From a virus, in the IMG/VR virus record IMGVR_UViG_3300030333_002936, positions 1 through 22,400 of that record: DNA of 22,400 bases. One strand, written 5' to 3'. Below, piece after piece: positions 4,800 to 9,689 of the stretch (position 1 is the first letter of the stretch; each line of letters begins with the position of its first letter). Below the pieces are notes generated by a model. It did no database searches, was not told where the DNA came from, and was given only the letters and a program-made list of their open reading frames with translations. Made by a program: the position numbers and the translations under genes.

Positions 4800-5918
4800 A
4801 TGCGGAAAAAATCAATCGAAAAGATCAGCGACCAGCGCTACCGGGTGTTTGCGCAAGTCAATGGCAGGCGAAAGTCGCGCATTGTCGAGGGCAGCGAACG
4901 CGCTGCTAGGAAAGAATTAGAACGAATGAGGGTATTGATGAGCGGTGCCGAATATGTTGATCCGGCGACTGCGCCGACTGTGAGAGAGGCGTTCGATGAA
5001 TTTTTGCGAACGCAAGACGAGCGCGTGCAGACTGGCGAAATTGGTCAAGCCGAGTGTGCGAATAAAGAGAGGCACGCGCGGCAGTTCTGCGGCGTGAAGA
5101 TCAACGGCGTCGAAGTTGGGAAAATGAAGACGACTGCAATAAGTTCCGACCTCGTCATTGATGAGATCGTCCCGAAGCTGAAGGCGGGCCGCACAAATCG
5201 CACGGTGCGGAAGCTGGTCGTCAATGTTCAACAGGCGTTTGATTATTTTGCCCGTAAGAAATGGTGCGTCGGCAACGCGGCGTCAGGCGTAAAGATTTCG
5301 ACGGCGGAAGAAGGCAAGCGGCTGCGCCGGATCGCGCCAGCGGAGATGCAGTTCGTTATCAGCCACGCGCCAGATAAATATCGTCTGGCGATTGAGTTTG
5401 CAGCTTACACCGGATTGCGACAGGGGGAGCAGCGCGCCTTGACATGGGACGACATTGATTTTGACGACGGCGTTGTTCATGTGCGCCGCGCTATCAAATC
5501 ACACGCGGGCGTCGGAAAGACAAAAACAGAAGCCGGTGAGCGCTCCATACCTCTAATGGATTTCTTGTTGCAGTCGCTTCGGAAGTGGAAAGTGTCGCAG
5601 CCGCTTGAGCAACGCGCCAACAATCTCGTCTTTCCGAATGAAGTAGGCGAACCAGCAGCCGGTTGGGGCTGGCGCGTGAACGGCATTGGTGCGGCTTGCA
5701 AAGCGGCAGAGGTCGAGCGCATTACTTGGCAAGACCTTCGACATTTCTATGCGTCAGTTCTAATTTTTAATTCAGAGTTTAACGACGCGACAATCACTGA
5801 GTTTCTTGGGCATAGCAGCATCTCATTCAGCAAAAAAGAGTATGCGCGTTGGTTCAAAGATCGGAAGCGTGATGAAAAAATTGCGGCAAAACTTGGCGCT
5901 GCGTTTGGGAGGGGATGA
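4800..5918 (+). CDS. int: Tyrosine recombinase (phage integrase)
   Basis: A 372-aa integrase that should recombine attP with a tRNA-fMet attB. Residues about 1-50 resemble an arm-binding AP2-like N-terminus (DQRYRVFAQVNGRRKS), about 60-160 the SAM-like core-binding domain, and about 178-365 the catalytic domain. Catalytic residues seen: Arg207 (YTGLRQGEQRAL), a probable Lys240 or Lys242 in GKTKTEAGERSIPL, Arg314 in WQDLRHFYAS, His338 in FLGHSS and the nucleophile Tyr348 (KKEYARW). In the HxxR box the usual first His is Gln311 (CAA at 5730-5732). The ATG at 4800 has GAGGA five bases upstream. The last base triplet overlaps the next gene. The family is certain; the effect of Gln311 is unknown. 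Confidence 0.95.
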   Translation: MRKKSIEKISDQRYRVFAQVNGRRKSRIVEGSERAARKELERMRVLMSGAEYVDPATAPTVREAFDEFLRTQDERVQTGEIGQAECANKERHARQFCGVKINGVEVGKMKTTAISSDLVIDEIVPKLKAGRTNRTVRKLVVNVQQAFDYFARKKWCVGNAASGVKISTAEEGKRLRRIAPAEMQFVISHAPDKYRLAIEFAAYTGLRQGEQRALTWDDIDFDDGVVHVRRAIKSHAGVGKTKTEAGERSIPLMDFLLQSLRKWKVSQPLEQRANNLVFPNEVGEPAAGWGWRVNGIGAACKAAEVERITWQDLRHFYASVLIFNSEFNDATITEFLGHSSISFSKKEYARWFKDRKRDEKIAAKLGAAFGRG

Positions 5919-6613
5919 TGAATAAACTGCAAGAAAAAGTTTCGCTCATGCAGAAAAAATTGCACCGAGCGAAAGATATCTATGACTTTATGAATAAGCG
6001 CTTTTCGGTAAATCAGCAGATCGTACTATGGCGATTCCGCTATCGCGCCATCTACCTGTTCTCCGCGATGGGTCTTTGGATTACGCAGCACCCCGACGAA
6101 ATAGTGAAAGGTGCAAGTTACGGTCAGACAATTAAACAATGGCGGAATTCGAGTAAGGTAGGAATATCGCTCACTCGTATTATTCTCATGACGCTATCAA
6201 CTCAACCGCGCGCGACGCTCGCTGAATTAGAGGTGCTTTGCGCGCCATATGGAAAGAGGACAGCGCTGAAAAAACTCCTTAAAGAAGGCGTTGCGCTTAG
6301 ATTGCTTCGCAGTACTTGCGAAGGCTACGAGCCGACAGAACTCTTGATTGACGAAGGGTTTGATAGGGTGATTTTTAAAATTCTCAACGATGATGTGATT
6401 GAGTTTTGCGAGTTCGTGGTTATGTTCAAAAACATGCGCGAAAACGCGCACGGTGTAGCTGATCTTGAGAAACAAAACCGTCTATACGCGGGGCGCAAAA
6501 ATCTGTCAGAAGTTGTCTTCGACGGTGAGTTAGACGACATAATTTTTGGAGGGTCGTCTGACGACCCGGACGAGGTCGCGGCGCGACCCGCAATGGGTCG
6601 CGTAAAGTCCTAG
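5918..6613 (+). CDS. Hypothetical winged-helix-like protein, 231 aa
   Basis: The middle of the protein (about residues 85-145) has the pattern of a MarR-like winged helix: TRIILMTLSTQPRATLAELE, then GKRTALKKLLKEGVALRLL and a following YEPTELLIDEGFD, as in regulators where a recognition helix precedes a wing. The N-terminus is basic and helical, and the C-terminus is an acidic, low-complexity tail rich in Asp/Glu. It is cotranscribed with int, so a role in control of integration or lysogeny is plausible but inferred. Two starts are possible, ATG at 5915 (in the ATGA of the int stop) or 5918; GGAGG at 5909-5913 fits 5918 better. The last 60 bases hold unusual inverted repeats. Confidence 0.72.
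   Translation: MNKLQEKVSLMQKKLHRAKDIYDFMNKRFSVNQQIVLWRFRYRAIYLFSAMGLWITQHPDEIVKGASYGQTIKQWRNSSKVGISLTRIILMTLSTQPRATLAELEVLCAPYGKRTALKKLLKEGVALRLLRSTCEGYEPTELLIDEGFDRVIFKILNDDVIEFCEFVVMFKNMRENAHGVADLEKQNRLYAGRKNLSEVVFDGELDDIIFGGSSDDPDEVAARPAMGRVKS
6551..6602. repeat. Cluster of GGGTCG/CGACCC inverted repeats
   Basis: Three hairpins in 52 bases: GGGTCGT-CTG-ACGACCC (6551-6567), GGTCGCG-G-CGCGACC (6574-6588) and CGCGACCC-GCAAT-GGGTCGCG (6582-6602). The last two share an arm and so are mutually exclusive. They lie in the final codons of the winged-helix-like gene. The last one is followed, after some bases, by T-rich sequence, so it could act in termination or RNA stability. Confidence 0.6.
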
Positions 6614-6645
6614 AACTTTTTAACGGTTTTTTTCAACATGACCGC

Positions 6646-6801
6646 ATGGAAATTGCGACAGAAAAAACCGACGAATATAGCGACGTTTTGATTGAGAACG
6701 AGGCAGGGGGTAAATTTTCCTTTTGCTTTGACGACGCAGAAGCCGCCAAAAAATTCAGCGCTGAACTGCGTCAACTGATTGACCGCTTCGATCCTCGATA
6801 G
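6646..6801 (+). CDS. Possible small acidic protein, 51 aa
   Basis: An open frame from ATG 6646 to TAG 6799-6801 encodes an acidic product (MEIATEKTDEYSD..., ending in DRFDPR) with a plausible helical segment (DDAEAAKKFSAEL). No family is recognised and no clear Shine-Dalgarno precedes the ATG. In its favour: it lies directly after the integrase operon, and a hairpin with a T-rich tail begins at its end. Against it: its last 47 bases overlap the opposing lipoprotein gene. The composition looks protein-like. Confidence 0.4.
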   Translation: MEIATEKTDEYSDVLIENEAGGKFSFCFDDAEAAKKFSAELRQLIDRFDPR

Positions 6802-6982
6802 CGGTCATTCTTTTCTCTAACTTTCCAATCTGATGCGCCTGCGACACGTTTGTCATCATGCCCAGCATGGCAACGTGGACGCAGCCGCTCGTCGTAAGCA
6901 CTAGCAACAGCAGCATTCCGACAAAGATCACAGCGCCCAAAGGTGAAGACGGGGAGCCGCGCCAGCGTTGCGGCTGGTTCAC
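6755..6982 (-). CDS. Small lipoprotein, last gene of the late operon (possible outer spanin)
   Basis: A 75-aa protein. Residues about 15-33 are hydrophobic (AVIFVGMLLLLVLTTSG) and end in a lipobox with Cys34 (TSGC), followed by a polar, helical segment (HQIGKLEKRMTAIEDR) that may form a coiled coil. A secreted lipoprotein of this size next to holin and lysozyme fits an outer-membrane spanin subunit (Rz1-like), though Rz1 proteins are usually proline-rich and this one is not. It overlaps the holin stop (ATGA, 6979-6982). The spanin role is inference. Confidence 0.65.
   Translation of the reverse strand: MNQPQRWRGSPSSPLGAVIFVGMLLLLVLTTSGCVHVAMLGMMTNVSQAHQIGKLEKRMTAIEDRSGQSVDAVQR
6780..6815 (+). 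terminator. Putative terminator ending the integrase operon
   Basis: TGACCGC (6780-6786) pairs with GCGGTCA (6801-6807), and inside the loop TCGA-TCC-TCGA (6788-6798) adds a second stem. A pyrimidine-rich TTCTTTTCTC tail follows. The T-tract is interrupted, so it may be weak. It lies at the end of the 51-aa frame, where the two operons converge. Confidence 0.5.
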
Positions 6983-7383
6983 TTGGTCAAGCCCTTTTGC
7001 TTCTCGTAGGTGCGTAATCCGCCGATGCCGAGTAACCCCAGCAATACGGTCATCAGTTGATCCATCTCAAAGTCGACTGGCGGCGGGAAATGATGACCGA
7101 AGATTTGCCCAACCCAGGCGACCAAGGGGAAGACGACAAAATGAAATGCGAACGCTAGGCTACAGCACCATCCGACGCCCGGTCGCCATCCGCTCACCCA
7201 GATCGATCTGTGCGCCGCTTCAACCTTGTTGATCTCAAGATTTCCAAGCTGCCCCGCCATCGCGGCATCGATGAGTTTGCCCTCCAACTCTTGCTTGGCC
7301 TTTGCGGCACCCGCTTTATCAGGCACCAGTCGATCAACAACTTCTCCGACCATCGGCATGATTGCGCTAATCAGGGGAATCAT
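6979..7383 (-). CDS. GTA-type 3-TM holin
   Basis: A 134-aa membrane protein matching the 'holin of 3 TMs, for gene-transfer release' family. Seen: a short hydrophobic N-terminus (MIPLISAIMPMVGEVV), the family motif SIWVSGWRPGVGW (60-72), a hydrophobic pair of segments (about 70-92), and the closing LLGLLGIGGLRTYEK (114-128). Such holins open the inner membrane at the end of infection so that the lysozyme can reach the cell wall. It lies in the lysis cassette: the upstream PD-(D/E)XK gene overlaps its start by 17 bp, and the downstream lipoprotein overlaps its stop. Confidence 0.85.
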   Translation of the reverse strand: MIPLISAIMPMVGEVVDRLVPDKAGAAKAKQELEGKLIDAAMAGQLGNLEINKVEAAHRSIWVSGWRPGVGWCCSLAFAFHFVVFPLVAWVGQIFGHHFPPPVDFEMDQLMTVLLGLLGIGGLRTYEKQKGLTK

Positions 7384-7768
7384 TCAGTTTCTCCATTACG
7401 TCCAGCCAGCTTTGCGTCTCGTTTTCGGGCGTAAACTCTTCAGCGCGGATGCGCGTGTTGCTTCCGGTGATGTCGCCGATTAGCCGGAACAAAGCGCACC
7501 GTTCCGGCAAAGCAACGAGGCAACAGATGTCTGCCGTCTCGTTTGTAAGTCGAATTTTCTTACTTGCGCCGCGCGAGGTCATGAAGGCGAAAAGGTTATT
7601 ATTTTCGCTGCTGCGCTTGCTTGCCGTTTTGACTTCAACGCGTATTGGTTCCGGGATGAACGCGACGAGATCAAAGCCCGTCTGTTGACTGATGACGTTT
7701 TGCACGCCCATTCGGGAAAGCGCCGCAGCGGCAATAAAATCGCCCGCGCGACCAACGTCAATGTTCAC
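7367..7768 (-). CDS. PD-(D/E)XK nuclease-like protein inside the lysis cassette
   Basis: A 133-aa protein with an endonuclease fold signature: GRAGDFIAAAALSRMG (6-21), QQTGFDLVAF with an acidic residue in FDL (about 28-37), and RVEVKTASKR carrying the ExK pair (about 43-52). This resembles the group-I-intron-associated PD-(D/E)XK family, except that its first acidic residue is Asp and not the usual Glu. It shares ATGA with the end of the lysozyme gene (7765-7768) and overlaps the holin. The activity is plausible but no substrate can be given. It is odd to find a nuclease between lysozyme and holin. Confidence 0.72.
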   Translation of the reverse strand: MNIDVGRAGDFIAAAALSRMGVQNVISQQTGFDLVAFIPEPIRVEVKTASKRSSENNNLFAFMTSRGASKKIRLTNETADICCLVALPERCALFRLIGDITGSNTRIRAEEFTPENETQSWLDVMEKLNDSPD

Positions 7769-8205
7769 GCGATAGCCCGCATTCTGGTTATTAACCGACC
7801 GGCGCGTTGTGGCACCTGACGACGCCAGCGGCTGTCATGCATCTCGTCTGCCGCCGCCTCAAAATCTTCGCGGTGGATCGCGTCAATCATTTTGGCAAAC
7901 TTGCGAAGACGCGGCCCGCCAAGATTAAACGCCATGTTTGCCAAGATGCATTTGGCTTCGTCGGGCAACTCTTCCCAATTCATGAAAATGTTCGCGCAGT
8001 CTTCCAAGCAGTTTTTGATATCGACCGCAAACCATTCATCGACGCGCTCTTTACTAACGGGGGTGCCCACATCAAGTCCGTATTCGGGATCGCCTTCAAC
8101 AAGAAGATGCCCGATGCCAGCGGTCGGCAGCCCGAGATGGTCAAGGTAAATCTCGTGCCGCACGCCCTCGTCATGCTCTAAATCTTTTCGCAATCGTTCA
8201 AGCAT
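7765..8205 (-). CDS. T4-type lysozyme (GH24 endolysin)
   Basis: A 146-aa muramidase that should cleave the MurNAc-GlcNAc bond of peptidoglycan. The active-site block matches T4 lysozyme in order and spacing: Glu13 in HDEGVRHEIYLD, Asp22, and Thr28 in LGLPTAGIGHLL, as Glu11, Asp20 and Thr26 of T4. The end (WRRQVPQRAGRLITRM) is the usual closing motif with the NxxxP-RA-R pattern. No signal peptide is visible, so it needs a holin. I chose the ATG at 8205 (overlap of 8 bp with the gene before it), since MLERL places Glu at position 13; ATG 8220 and 8229 are alternatives. Confidence 0.92.
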   Translation of the reverse strand: MLERLRKDLEHDEGVRHEIYLDHLGLPTAGIGHLLVEGDPEYGLDVGTPVSKERVDEWFAVDIKNCLEDCANIFMNWEELPDEAKCILANMAFNLGGPRLRKFAKMIDAIHREDFEAAADEMHDSRWRRQVPQRAGRLITRMRAIA

Positions 8206-8542
8206 CTGGCACCGGCCCATGTTTTCCATTATGCATGTGTTCAAGTCGATCAATGCGCTTGTCCAACGCACTCATTTGAATTTCACCTCTCTCCAGCGCC
8301 CGGCTCAATTTGTCGCGTTCGCTTGGCGAGTTCATGTCGGCAATTACTTTTAGCTTTTGGGCGACTAAATCGGTCTGGGTATCGTTTCGGTCGAGGCGGC
8401 TGTCGAGTTTTGACAGCTTTGCCAGCGTCTCTTTGACATCGGCTTCCAATTCAGCAACCTTTTGCCGAACGACGATGAACGAGGTAATGATGCTCGCCGC
8501 CATTCCGCCGATAGTGATAATCATGCGGGCATCAAGTTCCAT
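8198..8542 (-). CDS. Membrane-anchored coiled-coil protein (possible inner spanin)
   Basis: A 114-aa protein: one N-terminal TM segment (IITIGGMAASIITSFIVV, about 8-25) followed by a long charged heptad-like coiled coil (VAELEADVKETLAKLSKLDSR and on to LDKRIDRLEHM). This topology matches inner-membrane spanins (Rz-like) and XhlA-type lysis helpers. The start at 8542 has GGAG nine bases upstream and overlaps the preceding gene by 11 bp; starts at 8551 and 8557 are possible. It stands directly before the lysozyme. The lysis role is inferred from topology and neighbours. Confidence 0.7.
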   Translation of the reverse strand: MELDARMIITIGGMAASIITSFIVVRQKVAELEADVKETLAKLSKLDSRLDRNDTQTDLVAQKLKVIADMNSPSERDKLSRALERGEIQMSALDKRIDRLEHMHNGKHGPVPDA

Positions 8543-8885
8543 CCAGCGCATCTCCAACCAAAACAGCGCACACTAATTTGCGACGAGGATAGACCGCGAT
8601 AATTGCGAATTTCTGGTCATTCTCCCAGAACTCGATAAGCGGTGTATTTGGATCAATGCGGTGCAACAGAACGCCCCGCGCTGACGGCTCCATTTCGTCT
8701 TCCAGGAGAGCGTCGATCAGGTGAACACCGCGCCAGCATGGATATTTCATCGTCCGAATTATCTGCGGAGGAGGAAATGAGACCGCGACCTTATCCTGGA
8801 GATCACGGCTTTCGGTTATCGTTTGGCACGCCGCAGACAAAAAAAGAGCCGCGAATGCGGCTATTGTTTTTTGAATTTGTCCCAT
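8532..8885 (-). CDS. Putative lipoprotein, 117 aa
   Basis: A 117-aa protein with a classical lipoprotein signal: a short basic start, hydrophobic IAAFAALFLSAAC with Cys20 as the lipidation site, then a mostly beta-type soluble part (about 21-117). No family is recognised. It follows the small membrane protein and overlaps it by 25 bp, and precedes the TM/coiled-coil gene. If the latter is an inner spanin, this lipoprotein is one of two candidates for the outer partner (the other is the 75-aa lipoprotein at the operon end). A terminator-like hairpin lies inside its signal-peptide codons. The start at 8885 was chosen over 8951 because it gives the clean signal peptide. Confidence 0.68.
   Translation of the reverse strand: MGQIQKTIAAFAALFLSAACQTITESRDLQDKVAVSFPPPQIIRTMKYPCWRGVHLIDALLEDEMEPSARGVLLHRIDPNTPLIEFWENDQKFAIIAVYPRRKLVCAVLVGDALDGT
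8847..8862 (-). terminator. Terminator-like hairpin at the stop of the small membrane gene
   Basis: On the minus strand AGCCGC-ATTC-GCGGCT is followed by C and seven T residues (8845-8839). It includes two bases of the TAG at 8861-8863. On the plus strand the same stem is followed after four bases by six T, so it could also act that way. It lies inside the coding region of the lipoprotein, so it may only reflect codon choice. Confidence 0.5.
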
Positions 8886-9016
8886 ATCCACTCGCCCATT
8901 CGAGCCGTATACCAAAGCACCGTCATCGCCGCCGCTATAGTCGGCAACCACTCAAAAAAAGCGGCGAGCCCTGTCAGACCCGCCGCTGCGTCACCGATAT
9001 TTTTTAAATCGTTCAT
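8861..9016 (-). CDS. Small single-TM protein, holin-like, 51 aa
   Basis: A 51-aa protein: a polar/Gly-Ala-rich start (MNDLKNIGDAAAGLTGLAAF), a hydrophobic segment (LPTIAAAMTVLWYTAR, about 24-39) and an amphipathic, Trp-rich basic tail (GEWIWDKFKKQ). This resembles T7-type small holins in size and shape. With the 3-TM holin further down it would be a second membrane-lesion protein. The ATG overlaps the stop of the fibre-like gene (ATGA, 9013-9016). Confidence 0.65.
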   Translation of the reverse strand: MNDLKNIGDAAAGLTGLAAFFEWLPTIAAAMTVLWYTARMGEWIWDKFKKQ

Positions 9017-9684
9017 TCGCCAGGATCATTAGGCGGCACGCTGGGCCAGCCCGCCGTTAGGTCAATCGCTCGCAGTGCTACCACACTGTCGGCAGCGTTA
9101 ATCGCTGTCATCAACTCTGCCTCGCGAGCGTATGCCGCTGCAACGTGCGCTGCGACGGCGGTGCCCACGGCATCCATGTCGCTATCGGCAAACTGCGGCG
9201 TCGAAACGCAAACCGTCGCAACGGTCGATCCGTCATCTTGCTCGATATCGCGCGTCACTGTGCCGTTGCATTTCCAATTTACGGTGCCGCTCGCTCGCGC
9301 TATCGCCGCCTGACTATCGCGATCAGTCGAGTAGAATTTACCGCCGACAATGACGCCACCGGTCTCGATTGCATGGCGGCGGTTGGCAATTTCGTTAAGA
9401 GCTTCAGATTGCGCCCGCTCCAAACTAACGTCGGCAGAGGTGTATGAAATACGATATACCGCGCCATCAAGCTCGCGAGCCGACTCGACTTCGCGCTGGT
9501 ACTTACCAAGCGTTGCGTGAACCGTTTCAACTTTGACGATGCCGTAATTGTTTTTGAGCGCGTCAGCATCAAGCGACTGAACGCCACCGGCGCTGATCTG
9601 TCCGCTTGCCATGCGAGCCGCGTTGCCCGTTTTAACAACCGGCAGATCGTAACCGCTTTCGGATTTTGTAAGTTGTGCAAACAT
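9013..9684 (-). CDS. DUF4376-containing tail-fibre-associated protein
   Basis: A 223-aa protein. The C-terminal half (about 95-215) matches DUF4376: EIANRRHAIETGGVIVGG (97-114), FYSTDRDSQAAIARASG (116-132), a central Trp-containing sheet (NWKCNGT) and ELMTAINAADSVVALRAID ending in GWP. In phages this domain occurs in tail-fibre or fibre-assembly proteins next to spike genes, as here. The N-terminal 90 residues (NNYGIVKVETVHATLGKYQR) are not recognised. The ATG at 9684 has a GAGG about 10 bases upstream. It follows the large spike and precedes the lysis cluster. Confidence 0.78.
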   Translation of the reverse strand: MFAQLTKSESGYDLPVVKTGNAARMASGQISAGGVQSLDADALKNNYGIVKVETVHATLGKYQREVESARELDGAVYRISYTSADVSLERAQSEALNEIANRRHAIETGGVIVGGKFYSTDRDSQAAIARASGTVNWKCNGTVTRDIEQDDGSTVATVCVSTPQFADSDMDAVGTAVAAHVAAAYAREAELMTAINAADSVVALRAIDLTAGWPSVPPNDPGE

Positions 9685-9689
9685 TGTTT

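Noticed and set aside
6754-6765. 12-bp perfect palindrome TTCAGCGCTGAA followed on the minus strand by T6, as a terminator of the late operon
   Set aside because: Only four base pairs remain once a loop is allowed, so it is a weak hairpin; it may be chance around the stop codon.
7367-7768. Restriction endonuclease of a restriction-modification system
   Set aside because: No methyltransferase gene is adjacent, and the gene is embedded in overlapping lysis genes, so an R-M reading is not supported.
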